From Bacteroidia bacterium (GTDB lineage Bacteria > Bacteroidota > Bacteroidia > AKYH767-A > OLB10): a DNA stretch of 51,286 nucleotides. The stretch is from positions 1 through 51,286 of the forward strand of contig JBAOIA010000014.1 in assembly GCA_037045145.1 (NCBI GenBank). Reading direction: 5' to 3'. Positions 34,532 through 44,267 of the stretch are shown piece after piece (position 1 is the stretch's first letter; each line of letters begins with the position of its first letter). The notes under the pieces are model-generated. The model made no database searches and had not been told where the DNA came from. It worked only from the letters and a program-made list of their open reading frames with translations. Position numbers and translations under genes: made by a program.

Positions 34532-37500
34532 CTATTTAATAACACTGAACTTTTGTGTCAGTACGGTTTTGCCGTCAGTGCTTATTGTAAGGTAATACAT
34601 TCCTTCCGGAAGCATGGACGTATTGTACCTGACAAAGCCGGTGTTTGCCATTATGTGCCTGATGTTGATGACTGCACCACGGGCATTGGTCAATGTCAAT
34701 ACACTGTTTAGGTCTTTGCCTGATGCAGCAGGCAAAACAAACTGCACCAAGGCTTGGCTACTTGCCGGATTGGGCATGATGGTAAGCTGCGGCTCATCAG
34801 CATGTTGCTCCTTGAGTGCTGCTGTCAGGCGCGTGTTGCCGGTGCCACCACCATTGCAATCAGGTAAATTAAAGCATTTATAAACAAAGCAATAGTCACC
34901 GGTCATCACATCATAGAAATTAACATACAGGCACATCTGTCCATTGGTGGGTGGCAAATCGGTAAAGATTCCTTGCAAGGCAGTGATGCCGCCTCCGGTG
35001 ATGCTTGCAGGAAAGCCTGTGAGGGTGCCGCTGCTAAGGCTGTACATGGCACTCCAGTTGCCCGGTGGCAGACTCACATTAAGGTTAACGGCATAGGTCT
35101 GATTGCCATTGGCATCAAGGTTGATGCAGTAGATTTCGTCCATTTCCATCTCCCATCCGCATTTTGGGGTAGGGCAGTCCGGAGGCTTCACACAAAAGGT
35201 GTAGGTGCAGCTCAATGATGGGTCAGGGTCGGTGTAGGTAAGGGTAAAGCAAGGTAATATATCGTCTATTTGATAAAAGCCCAAAATACCCTCAATCATC
35301 ACATCGTTGCCATTTACCTGGTAGGTCCATGGGGTGATGTTGGTATTGCCTCCCGGTGGGTTGGGTGCCAGCGTAAAAGTGCCCGTAGGTATCAGGTTGT
35401 TGAAATGCACGGTAAACTGAAAGTGGTAAAACGACTGCCCGTTTAAGTCTGTGCCTAAGCATTGGTACCAGTCTTCGCGCACCTCGGTTATCTTACATGG
35501 GCAGGTACGAACAGTAACATAAATAGGGTCGGTAGTTATTTTGCACCCCATGTCGCTCACCAATTCCAACTGCACAATGTAGGAGCCCGGTGCTAAGGTG
35601 CCACCACCGGCCAGCGCATTGTTAATGTCCAGATCGCCCACAGGGCTTGCATAACCGGAATAAGGAGCATTCAGGTATTGCGAGTTAATTATCCATGTCC
35701 AGCGGGCGTAGGATATGCCATAGCTACCGGGTATGACAATGTGGTTTTGGTCATTGTCGCAGCGATCCAGACATCCGCTGACGAGCCAGCTTATATCAGG
35801 GTTGGCATTAACCCTAACAATGGCGCTTTGGCTGGTGCAGCCAGATGCAGGGTCGGTAAATATTGCATTGTAATTGCCGGTGTTAGGCACCGTTATGGGG
35901 TTGGTATTGCCGCCCTGACTCCAGTTCAGTACTAAGGTTGCAGCCCAGTTAGTTGCCGTAAGGGTTACGGCATTGTTTTCGCAGCCGGGTGTGGGCTGCA
36001 CCGCTACTAAAGGCACAGTCGGAGGGTCAAGTACGTTAAATGTTTTAGACACCAAGGTGCTGCAGCCGTCAGCCGTAGTCAGCATCAGGGTAACGGTGTA
36101 GGTGCCTGTGGCCGGAGGTGCTATGTGAATGGCTGAGGCCTGAAGGTTGGTGCTGGGTGGGGCAAGCATTAATCCACCGGGCAGTGGCTGCCATTCATAG
36201 CTGCCATTGCCGCTGTAGCCGTCAAAAAACACCGCTTCGCCCTGGCAATAGTCACTCTTGCCTCTGACTATCAGGTTGGGCACATTATATACCGACACAT
36301 CGGCAAATCTGGGTGATACATATTTGCAGCCGCTGGCAGCATCAAAAACGGTAATGTAATACTGCCCTGTAGAATGCACCGGTAGCGTAGGTGTAACAGC
36401 ACCGGTACTCCATAAATAATCAGTAGGAATAATAGAATTACCTCCACCCTGCAATACATCAGGATAATATCCTAAAGTTTTAGAAGCACCCGGACAAAAA
36501 CTGTTTAATGGTGGTATTGGAAAGCCATTTAATCTATTCTCATAAACAGAAACATAATCATCATCGGTATAATAACAACCGTAGTTATCATAGACTTTTA
36601 GTTCTACATGATATGTAGGAATTGAAAAAGCATCATACACCCTTTGCGCATCAATGTGTTGCACGCTAGTCGGGAAAAGCGGAGCATAGGAGGCACCGTC
36701 ACCAAAATCCCACAGGGCATGATGTACCTGAGTAACAGAGCCGGTGAAATTAAAATTAACCACTGTTTGTTTTTCGCAAAAAGGCGGATTGGGGGCAATG
36801 GTAAAGGCAGCACCGGGAGGTGTGGGTATCAACAACTGGTTGAGGGTGTTATTTTGGGTGCAGGTGTAGCCCGAGGAAGTAGTTACGGTAACACTAACGG
36901 TATGATTGCCGGTGGGGCTTACCGGAATAGTATTGCTGATGGGGCCGTTGCCTATGTTGCCACCATCAAACAACCATTGGTAGCTGTTTATGGGGTTTGT
37001 ACTGAAGACACTGGCATTGAAAGTAAAATTATAGGCACCGGGTGTTGCTGCCGAAGGGCAAGATATATGGGAATAAATATATGCCTTAACCGGTATGTTT
37101 AACGATACACAATCACTGTAGCAATGCACCACACCATTGATAGTATTATACACTGTTACACAGATATTGTAATTGCCTTGGTATTCGTAGGTATGCGTTA
37201 TATTACTGAAGGATGTATTGGTGGTGGTAACAATAAGTGGTGTAGTGTTGTCGCCCCAATCTATAACATAACCGGTAATGGGGCCTCCGCTAATAGTGCC
37301 ACCAATGGTAACCGACCCACAGGCTGTATTAAACACCGGAGTATTAAATTGTATGGTGTAGCCAATCAAATCAGGACAAGCAACAGGGCAATCGGGTACT
37401 GCTATTGATGCCATGTCCACGCAGCCATTGGCACCGGTAATGGTAACAGTATAGTTTGCCGCAGCATTGATAGTGATGCTTGGCGTAGTAGCCCCTGTTG

Positions 37501-39994
37501 ACCATTGGTAGCTGTTTTGCCCTGCAGGCAGTGCCGTTAAGGTGATGGGTACCGTACTCAAGCAAAACAACGAAGATCCAATATAAGCTCCCGGCCCGGG
37601 GTTTACCGTAACGGCACTACTTGCCGAAGAAAGGCAGCCATCCACATCGAGTGTTACGGTGATTGGGAAGGTGCTGATGCCGGAGCCATCAATGCTGTAA
37701 ACGTGAATGATGCCTGCTGGGTCGTATGGAAAATTTTGACCGGAACTGCCAACAAAATCACCCCAGTTCCAGGTATAGTTGGCATAGTTATAGGTTCCTG
37801 CTGCGGGCTGTGGGGTAATGTTAAAAGTGGCCGGCACATTGTCGCAGGCAGGGTTGGGCCCTGTGATAGTGAATGGCGCCCCTCCTTTTACATCTAATCT
37901 AAAGGTAAAATAGGGGTTAATACCGCCACAAGTATAGGTGTCAAACTTAATGATGGTATTCAATTGCAGGGTGTTGTTCCACTGTATTTCTAAAACCATT
38001 TCATCATTAGCATTTACTGTAGCACTCACCACAGAACCAATATCCGAAGGGAGGATACTTATTTCGTACAGGTCAATGTTATAACTGCTCCAATTGGCAA
38101 TTTTATAGGTTTTGTGGGTGTTGAGGCAGGATTTGCCCACGGGTGTAGGGGAGGTACAGTCCAGCGACAGTGGTACGGCTGTTCCTGCAATATCTTCTGT
38201 TAAAGCACAGACATCGGGCATGATAAAAACTTTTTTTACAGGCGATAAATTTATGGGTAACGAAACACAACCGGTATTGGGGTCATACTCTGTAACGGAG
38301 ATTGTATAGGGCATTGTGGTACCCCATGATATGGATAACGTGCTACCATTGCCGGTGGCAGGTGTGCCGCCTGTCACCGTCCAGTTAAGGACATTGGTGG
38401 GGTTAAATGGTGTGCAGGTATAAAGGTAGGAGGCACCGGCACAAGGTTTCATTTCGCCAGAGAGGGCTGTGGGTGATGGTGGTGTAGGGTTAACGGTTAT
38501 GGAATAATTTACTGTTGGCGTGCAATAATTTCCTGAAAAATCATTTACCTGTACTGTATAACTGCCGGGTGATAGGGTGCCGGTAATATTAGCCGGAATA
38601 ATAAAAGGAGCAGATTGTACTAAAGGACCGTAGATTACACTGCCTGTATTATCAAGCAGTGTCCATTCAAATTGCTGAGTTGCATTAATACTGTATGTAG
38701 CCACTGCACCGGAGCAAATGGTTTGATCTCCTGTCACTGTCACGGGTGGTTTAATAGTTATATTCATGATACTGTTGCCATCCGGACATTCGAAGAAAGA
38801 GTTTACATAGGTTACCCCAATACTACCTGCACATGGCGGAGTAGTGCAATCGGCCCACTTAACAATAACACTATTGGTGTTTTGACCCGAAACAAAAGTG
38901 CCTCCTGTTATTGACCAACTGAAAAGACTGCCCGGCATTGCAGGCACACTATACTGTGCAACTAAATTATCAGTACATATAAGCGATGAGCCTTGTATAT
39001 TGGCATTGCTACTGATAATTGGTACAATCATACTGGCAACTGCATTGCAATTAGTGAGGCAATTTACTCCTGTAAAAGATACGATTCCCGGACCATTGCT
39101 GCCATCCAACCAATGAACGGTAATAGTATTGCCGTAGGGTGTATTGCTGGTAATAACACCGGCACTCGGTGGTGAAATTGTCCATAAATACTGACCACCC
39201 TGCTGTGGAGGGCATTGTACATTTACACTGTAGGTGTCAGAAGCACCTTCGCATACTGGAGTAGGACATTGTATTTCTACTGCCTCATCCGGTGTTACTT
39301 CTATTATCATGTAAGCAGTAGCCGTACAACCACATTGATTGGTAATGGTCAATTGTACCTGATAAGACCCAGGTAATGTAAAAATGTGATTATCGTCTTG
39401 GTCGGTAGAGGTGTTATCATTTCCACTGGCAGGGTCGCCAAAATCCCAATACCAACTGGCTATTGGCGATTGTACTGATGCTTGTTTGACATGACCTAAA
39501 AAATGAACTGTTGTTCCACTGCAAACCTGTAATACCTGATTGGTTTGACTGTCGTTAAATGGTTGAGTAGTAAAAAATGCTTCTGGCGTAGGAATAATAG
39601 TGATACAATGTTCAACACTGATACTGCATCCTGTAGCATCGGTCTGTGTAACCTGAACTACTCCACTGCCGGCAACATTCCATTGTACTTCAATATCGGT
39701 TGTGCCTTGCCCACTAAGGATGCCCCCCCCCCCCACAGTCCAAACGTAGGTGTGACCGGTAACAGGCTGGATATGATAACCCACTTGGCCATTTTCGCAA
39801 ACCTTCCAACAAAGGTTTGGGTCGGGGATGGGGTCGTGTTTATCATCATACAATATGCACTGCGAGGTAAAGTCTGTGGTAATAACAGGCGCAGGAAAAT
39901 TACAGTTTTGGCCATGCAATAACGTGCCGTAAAAACAAAGAAACAAAACTGCTATGAGTCTGTTTCGTAAATTGGTAACAAGGTTGTTTTTCAT
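34532..39994 (-). CDS. Giant PKD/Ig-like repeat surface protein secreted by T9SS, with phase-variable G tract
   Basis: 1,820 residues: signal peptide (about 1-29, LLHGQ), many PKD or Ig-like beta domains (WYWDFGDPASG, YNWGDF-like WNWGDF, VIDWGDNTTP, ALWDFGDGASY), abundant Gly/Thr/Pro/Asn and paired Cys, and a C-terminal type A sorting domain (IMPNPASSQAL ... GMYYLTIS). Likely an adhesin or matrix protein at the cell surface. Base composition is clearly richer in GC than the flanking genes, from its amino acids, transfer or both. A run of 12 G lies at codons 87-91; see the repeat entry. Confidence 0.9.
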   Translation of the reverse strand: MKNNLVTNLRNRLIAVLFLCFYGTLLHGQNCNFPAPVITTDFTSQCILYDDKHDPIPDPNLCWKVCENGQVGYHIQPVTGHTYVWTVGGGGILSGQGTTDIEVQWNVAGSGVVQVTQTDATGCSISVEHCITIIPTPEAFFTTQPFNDSQTNQVLQVCSGTTVHFLGHVKQASVQSPIASWYWDFGDPASGNDNTSTDQDDNHIFTLPGSYQVQLTITNQCGCTATAYMIIEVTPDEAVEIQCPTPVCEGASDTYSVNVQCPPQQGGQYLWTISPPSAGVITSNTPYGNTITVHWLDGSNGPGIVSFTGVNCLTNCNAVASMIVPIISSNANIQGSSLICTDNLVAQYSVPAMPGSLFSWSITGGTFVSGQNTNSVIVKWADCTTPPCAGSIGVTYVNSFFECPDGNSIMNITIKPPVTVTGDQTICSGAVATYSINATQQFEWTLLDNTGSVIYGPLVQSAPFIIPANITGTLSPGSYTVQVNDFSGNYCTPTVNYSITVNPTPPSPTALSGEMKPCAGASYLYTCTPFNPTNVLNWTVTGGTPATGNGSTLSISWGTTMPYTISVTEYDPNTGCVSLPINLSPVKKVFIMPDVCALTEDIAGTAVPLSLDCTSPTPVGKSCLNTHKTYKIANWSSYNIDLYEISILPSDIGSVVSATVNANDEMVLEIQWNNTLQLNTIIKFDTYTCGGINPYFTFRLDVKGGAPFTITGPNPACDNVPATFNITPQPAAGTYNYANYTWNWGDFVGSSGQNFPYDPAGIIHVYSIDGSGISTFPITVTLDVDGCLSSASSAVTVNPGPGAYIGSSLFCLSTVPITLTALPAGQNSYQWSTGATTPSITINAAANYTVTITGANGCVDMASIAVPDCPVACPDLIGYTIQFNTPVFNTACGSVTIGGTISGGPITGYVIDWGDNTTPLIVTTTNTSFSNITHTYEYQGNYNICVTVYNTINGVVHCYSDCVSLNIPVKAYIYSHISCPSAATPGAYNFTFNASVFSTNPINSYQWLFDGGNIGNGPISNTIPVSPTGNHTVSVTVTTSSGYTCTQNNTLNQLLIPTPPGAAFTIAPNPPFCEKQTVVNFNFTGSVTQVHHALWDFGDGASYAPLFPTSVQHIDAQRVYDAFSIPTYHVELKVYDNYGCYYTDDDYVSVYENRLNGFPIPPLNSFCPGASKTLGYYPDVLQGGGNSIIPTDYLWSTGAVTPTLPVHSTGQYYITVFDAASGCKYVSPRFADVSVYNVPNLIVRGKSDYCQGEAVFFDGYSGNGSYEWQPLPGGLMLAPPSTNLQASAIHIAPPATGTYTVTLMLTTADGCSTLVSKTFNVLDPPTVPLVAVQPTPGCENNAVTLTATNWAATLVLNWSQGGNTNPITVPNTGNYNAIFTDPASGCTSQSAIVRVNANPDISWLVSGCLDRCDNDQNHIVIPGSYGISYARWTWIINSQYLNAPYSGYASPVGDLDINNALAGGGTLAPGSYIVQLELVSDMGCKITTDPIYVTVRTCPCKITEVREDWYQCLGTDLNGQSFYHFQFTVHFNNLIPTGTFTLAPNPPGGNTNITPWTYQVNGNDVMIEGILGFYQIDDILPCFTLTYTDPDPSLSCTYTFCVKPPDCPTPKCGWEMEMDEIYCINLDANGNQTYAVNLNVSLPPGNWSAMYSLSSGTLTGFPASITGGGITALQGIFTDLPPTNGQMCLYVNFYDVMTGDYCFVYKCFNLPDCNGGGTGNTRLTAALKEQHADEPQLTIMPNPASSQALVQFVLPAASGKDLNSVLTLTNARGAVINIRHIMANTGFVRYNTSMLPEGMYYLTISTDGKTVLTQKFSVIK
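39723..39734 (-). repeat. G12 homopolymer within codons 87-91 of the giant T9SS gene
   Basis: Twelve consecutive C on the plus strand are twelve G on the coding strand, encoding V87-GGGG-I. With 12 G the 1,820-residue frame is open. With 13 G the frame reads His-Pro-stop straight after the tract. With 11 G it runs 22 residues (ASLVGK ... AVE) to TAG. Long G runs slip readily in replication, so this is a candidate ON/OFF contingency site. A sequencing miscount is the main caution. Confidence 0.88.
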
Positions 39995-40161
39995 GGCTAA
40001 TGCTTTTTACCTGACGGTAAAGGTATAGGCAATAAAATTAAAAAACAAAAAATATTTATCAACTATTTTTTTCGTGCCTGTGTCAAGGTGAAACTACGAA
40101 AGAAAGAAAAATAGTTTAAATAAAATATAATTTAACCTTTGTGAGGTTTACCGTTAAGAGT

Positions 40162-41556
40162 TTAGTACCCTAATATTTTCATCATTGACTTGGAGCTTTG
40201 CTCTTTGGCAAAAAGCCACATACTCAGTTCGCCTTCTTCTGTTTTATCAATCAGCACATGCTTGGGTGCAGGCAACAGGCAATGCTGTATTCCACCATAA
40301 CCACCAAGTGAATCCTGATAGGCACCGGTATGAAAAAAGCCCAGATACAATGGGTCATCAGCTGTTGATTGTGGCATAAAAACCCTGTTCTTGACAGACT
40401 CCATAATGTAGTAATCTTCACCGTCACAAGTAATGCCTCCCAGGTTTACACGCTGTTGTTCTTTGTCCCAGTGATTGATGGCAAGCATGATAAACTTTTG
40501 TTTGATACCCCAGGTGTCGGGTAGGGTGGTGATAAAGCTGCTGTCTATCATATACCACAATTCTTTATCGTTCTGTTGTTTTACACCTGTAACCGAATAC
40601 AATATGGCACCACTCTCACCAACGGTAAAACTGCCAAACTCTGTAAACAAATGTGGCACCGGAACTTTGCGTTGATCACATGCAGACTTTATCTGCATCA
40701 CTATCTCATCAGCCATATATTGATAGTCGAAGTTGAACTCTAATTTTGTTTTAATCGGAAATCCACCACCAATGTCTAATGCCGTCAAATCCGGACATAT
40801 TTTTTTTAGGTCTGCATAAAAACTGATGTTTCGTTGCAATTCGTTCCAATAATATGCTGTATCACGTATTCCTGTATTGATAAAGAAATGGAGTAATTTC
40901 AACTCTACATTGGGGTTTTTACGAATGGTGTTTTTGTAAAAATCCATAATGTCGCGTGATCTGATTCCCAATCTGGAAGTATAAAACTCTGCATTGGGCT
41001 CTTCTTCTGAAGCTATACGGATACCTATTTTAAATTTTTTACCCGGCATAGCCTTCTCATATTCCTGCAATTCATTTACATTGTCCAAAATCGGAATCAC
41101 ATTGGTAAAACCGTCTTTAATCAAATCAACTATACCCTGAATGTAACCTTCGCGTTTAAATCCATTGCAAAGAATATAGATGTCTTTGTTTATTTTCTGC
41201 GACTCGTAGAGTGACCTGATAATTGGAATATCGAATGCTGAACTGGTTTCAATATGGATGTCATTCTTTAAAGCTTCTTCCATCACAAACTGAAAATGCG
41301 AACTTTTGGTGCAATAACAGTAGTAATAGCTTCCTTTATAGTCAACCTTAGCCATAGCTACTTTAAAAAGCCTTTTGGCTTTTTGTATCTGTGAGCTTAT
41401 TTTTGGCAGGTAGGTTATTTTTAAAGGTGTACCATATTGTTTTATCACATCCATCAGGTTTATACCATTAAAATGGAGTGAGTTGTCAATAACTTCAAAA
41501 CCTTCTTGTGGAAAGTCGTAGCTTTGTTGAATCAGGTCAATGTATCGGTTCTTCAT
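40162..41556 (-). CDS. Arginine decarboxylase, Bacteroidota short form (fold III PLP)
   Basis: 464 residues, alanine-racemase-fold PLP enzyme. Candidate PLP lysine is in YYYCYCTKSSHF; the phosphate loop is DIGGGFP; the usual EPGR-type region reads TEFGSFTVGESG; the C-terminal part has CDGEDY and YGGIQHC. It is shorter than proteobacterial SpeA (about 630) but like the arginine decarboxylases of this phylum. It makes agmatine for spermidine synthesis. It is divergent from an arginase gene, so two arginine-consuming enzymes share one intergenic region of 80 bases. Confidence 0.85.
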   Translation of the reverse strand: MKNRYIDLIQQSYDFPQEGFEVIDNSLHFNGINLMDVIKQYGTPLKITYLPKISSQIQKAKRLFKVAMAKVDYKGSYYYCYCTKSSHFQFVMEEALKNDIHIETSSAFDIPIIRSLYESQKINKDIYILCNGFKREGYIQGIVDLIKDGFTNVIPILDNVNELQEYEKAMPGKKFKIGIRIASEEEPNAEFYTSRLGIRSRDIMDFYKNTIRKNPNVELKLLHFFINTGIRDTAYYWNELQRNISFYADLKKICPDLTALDIGGGFPIKTKLEFNFDYQYMADEIVMQIKSACDQRKVPVPHLFTEFGSFTVGESGAILYSVTGVKQQNDKELWYMIDSSFITTLPDTWGIKQKFIMLAINHWDKEQQRVNLGGITCDGEDYYIMESVKNRVFMPQSTADDPLYLGFFHTGAYQDSLGGYGGIQHCLLPAPKHVLIDKTEEGELSMWLFAKEQSSKSMMKILGY

Positions 41557-41574
41557 TTAGCAATGCCAAAGGCT

Positions 41575-41582
41575 TATTTTTG
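41575..41582 (+). promoter_or_regulatory. Candidate -7 element for the arginase gene
   Basis: TATTTTTG matches TAnnTTTG and stands 54 bases before the arginase ATG, in the short space shared with the divergent decarboxylase gene. No TTG at the right spacing is evident upstream, so this is tentative. Confidence 0.4.
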
Positions 41583-41636
41583 TGCCTTGCGAATTTATAT
41601 ATTACCTGAATAAAAAATAACGATGTTAAAAAAATT

Positions 41637-42584
41637 ATGGCAAGCAAAATAAAATTTATTGAAGTAAAGTCAGAAATTGGAGCCGGTACCAGAGGCGCAA
41701 GCCTTGGGGTTGATGCAATAAAAATAGCAGCCTTAGACTATGGCAGCTCACTTTTCAACAGGATAGAAAGTGTAGAAATCAAGACAGAAAACCAGATGCT
41801 TTTCGAAACAGCAGCTACACCTTATGCTAAACGAATAAAAGGTATTGTGGCCATTTATGAGCGTGTGGCAAAGGCCGTTTCAGAAACATTAAAAAATAAA
41901 GATTTTCCTATTGTTTTGGCCGGTGATCATAGTACTGCAGGTGGCACAGTTGCCGGGATAAAAATGACTTATCCAAAGTCCAAGTTGGGGGTAATCTGGA
42001 TTGATGCTCATGCCGATATTCACTCTCCTTATACAACGCCCACAGGAAATGTTCATGGCATGCCTATGGCCGCAAATCTAGGTGAAGATAATCTTGCACA
42101 CAAAATCAACAAACCCGATAAAGAGACTGTTGACCTTTGGACAAAGATGAAGAAGATAGGAGGAATGTCGCCTAAGATTACCTATAAAGATATAGTCTAT
42201 ATTGCTGTAAGAGATATTGAACCTCAGGAAGCTTATCTTTTGAAGAAGCACAATGTAAAGATGATTTCTGCTGCTGAAGTAAAGCGTATTGCAGTGGAGA
42301 AAATAGTGCGTAATGCATTGGCGCATCTGTCACATTGTACACATATTTATGTTTCATTTGATGTGGATAGCATGGATAGTTCTATTTCTAAAGGCACAGG
42401 TACTCCGGTACGCAATGGAATTTCTGAACGTGATGCAGGAAAGCTTTGTGTAAGGTTGGTGCAAAATGAAAAAGTTTGTTGCTTCGAAATTTGCGAAGTC
42501 AATCCAACACTTGATAAAGAAAATCTGATGGCTGAAAATGCTTTTGAGATTTTGCAGCGTGTGGTCAATCAAATTAATCATTGA
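41637..42584 (+). CDS. Arginase/agmatinase-family ureohydrolase, probably arginase
   Basis: 315 residues. Mn-binding motifs are present: AGDHS (usually GGDHS), WIDAHADIHSP with a following GNVHGMPM as in arginases, and SFDVDSMD. The third motif continues SSISKGTGTP instead of the more usual PxxxPGTGTP, but the metal-binding Asp pair is kept. GNVHGMP favours arginase (arginine to ornithine and urea) over agmatinase. Its position opposite an arginine decarboxylase leaves agmatinase as an alternative. queE follows nine bases downstream. Confidence 0.82.
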   Translation: MASKIKFIEVKSEIGAGTRGASLGVDAIKIAALDYGSSLFNRIESVEIKTENQMLFETAATPYAKRIKGIVAIYERVAKAVSETLKNKDFPIVLAGDHSTAGGTVAGIKMTYPKSKLGVIWIDAHADIHSPYTTPTGNVHGMPMAANLGEDNLAHKINKPDKETVDLWTKMKKIGGMSPKITYKDIVYIAVRDIEPQEAYLLKKHNVKMISAAEVKRIAVEKIVRNALAHLSHCTHIYVSFDVDSMDSSISKGTGTPVRNGISERDAGKLCVRLVQNEKVCCFEICEVNPTLDKENLMAENAFEILQRVVNQINH

Positions 42585-42593
42585 TAATTTTCA

Positions 42594-43247
42594 ATGCAAA
42601 CACCCGTGACTGCTAATTTTAAAAAAAATATTCTCACCAAAATACCGGAAGGGTATTATCCTTTAATGGAAAAATTTTATACCATTCAGGGCGAAGGATA
42701 TCATACAGGAAAGCCTGCTTTTTTTATCAGACTTGCCGGTTGTGATCTTGGTTGTGTTTGGTGCGATGTTAAAGATTCGTGGGAGGCATCAGCATCAAAT
42801 CTTATTGCTGTTAATGACCTGTTGAAAGATGTGGCAGAGAGTAAAACTCCAAATGTTGTAATTACAGGTGGAGAACCTGCTGCATATAATTTAACCACGC
42901 TAACCAACGCATTATCTGCGAAAGGCTACAAAGTGTGGCTTGAAACTTCCGGAGCATATCCTTTATATGGGAACTTTGACTGGATATGTGTTTCACCCAA
43001 AAAATTTAAACCCCCGATGGATTCTGTTTTGCAAAAAGCAAGTGAACTGAAGGTGGTGGTTTTTAATGAGTCCGATTTTGAATGGGCAGAAGAAAATGCA
43101 AGTAAGGTTTCAGATACAGCAAAACTCTTCTTGCAGCCTGAATACAGTAGATTCGACAGAGTGATGCCGGGTATAATTGATTATGTTAAAAGAAACCCGC
43201 AATGGTCAATTTCTTTGCAGACTCATAAATATCTGAACATACCCTAA
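42594..43247 (+). CDS. queE: 7-carboxy-7-deazaguanine synthase
   Basis: 217 residues. A radical SAM enzyme that contracts the ring of carboxytetrahydropterin to the deazaguanine core of queuosine. Markers are FYTIQGEGYHTGKPAFFIRL and the cluster C50-x3-C54-x2-C57 (CDLGCVWCD), then VVITGGEPA. It lies between arginase and aroQ in a same-strand run with short gaps. Confidence 0.95.
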   Translation: MQTPVTANFKKNILTKIPEGYYPLMEKFYTIQGEGYHTGKPAFFIRLAGCDLGCVWCDVKDSWEASASNLIAVNDLLKDVAESKTPNVVITGGEPAAYNLTTLTNALSAKGYKVWLETSGAYPLYGNFDWICVSPKKFKPPMDSVLQKASELKVVVFNESDFEWAEENASKVSDTAKLFLQPEYSRFDRVMPGIIDYVKRNPQWSISLQTHKYLNIP

Positions 43248-43257
43248 CAGACATTTT

Positions 43258-43683
43258 ATGGCAAAAAGAATTGTAATCATCAACGGCCCGAATCTGAATC
43301 TCCTTGGCAGGCGTGAGCCTGAAATTTATGGACATCAGACCTTTGATGACTTTGTATTGAAGTTGAAACTAGAATACCCACAACATAGTATTGAGATATT
43401 TCAGAGCAATGTTGAAGGAGAAATTATTAACCTTTTGCATAACGAAGGTTTCAAATCTGATGGCATTATTATAAATGCCGGAGGATATACGCATACCAGT
43501 GTAGCCATTGCAGATGCAATTGCGGCAATACCGTCACCGGTGGTTGAAGTGCATATTTCAAATATTTATTCACGCGAAGAGCACAGACATAAAAGCCTTC
43601 TTGCTGCAAATTGCCAAGGTGTAATTACGGGCTTTGGAATGAATTCTTACCGTCTTGCATTGATTGCATTATTAAACTCCTGA
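43258..43683 (+). CDS. aroQ: Type II 3-dehydroquinate dehydratase
   Basis: 141 residues; the shikimate-pathway step from 3-dehydroquinate to 3-dehydroshikimate. Hallmarks are INGPNLNLLGRREPEIYG (with the active-site Arg and Tyr), NAGGYTHTSVAIADAI and EVHISNIYSREEHRHKS. Full length and typical of the dodecameric family. It is ten bases after queE. Confidence 0.97.
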   Translation: MAKRIVIINGPNLNLLGRREPEIYGHQTFDDFVLKLKLEYPQHSIEIFQSNVEGEIINLLHNEGFKSDGIIINAGGYTHTSVAIADAIAAIPSPVVEVHISNIYSREEHRHKSLLAANCQGVITGFGMNSYRLALIALLNS

Positions 43684-43698
43684 CTTAAGGAGAGTAGG

Positions 43699-44046
43699 AT
43701 GGAAAGGGAGCAACTTTCAAATCAGAATTTTCAGCAACGTGACTTAATTAAACAAACAGTTTTGCAATTAAACAAAGATTTATTGCCTTGTGGTTTAGTT
43801 GTAGAATGGAGTGGTGATACCTTTTCTGCTTATCAGGAAATTGTGATGCAGTTAGAAGCAATCATTTTTCAGTTGGCAAAAACGGGGTCTTCAAATTTAA
43901 ATGCGTGGCTTTATAGAGTTGATATCCCTGAAAAGACATTAAAGAAAGTTTTAAATAAACAGGATAATCAGCAAGCACTTGCGCAAGCCATACTTGAAAG
44001 GACGTTTATAAAAATTATGTTCAGAAATAACTATCGGCAAGTTTGA
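43699..44046 (+). CDS. Small conserved-looking protein of unknown function
   Basis: 115 residues, predicted helical, rich in Gln and Leu, no signal peptide or membrane segment. It has two Trp only, W37 and W70. A good Shine-Dalgarno sequence AAGGAG (43687-43692) lies six bases before the ATG, which is uncommon among the genes here. It follows aroQ by 15 bases, so it may be cotranscribed. A diverged paralogue with two in-frame TAG codons lies at 47646-48002. I do not recognise the family. Confidence 0.75.
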   Translation: MEREQLSNQNFQQRDLIKQTVLQLNKDLLPCGLVVEWSGDTFSAYQEIVMQLEAIIFQLAKTGSSNLNAWLYRVDIPEKTLKKVLNKQDNQQALAQAILERTFIKIMFRNNYRQV

Positions 44047-44267
44047 AGGCCTTAATGTTAAAAGGTTATTCTTTCTCAACGACCCAAAATAACGTGTAGA
44101 TTTTTTTTGTGAAAAGATTGAAATCCGACCTCTTACAGATGTGTTTGAGCCGTGGGTTTTTTGTTTTTGTTATGAAACATAATTTAGGATTTGTCGTAAT
44201 AGTGAATGACAAAATTGAGGTCAACTATATACAATACAAAAAGGAAATTAGTATTATTTTTTAACTT

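Noticed and set aside
34532..39994. CRISPR-like or exact tandem DNA repeats in the giant surface gene
   Set aside because: The PKD/Ig-like units are repeated only at the protein-fold level; I saw no regularly spaced exact DNA repeats.
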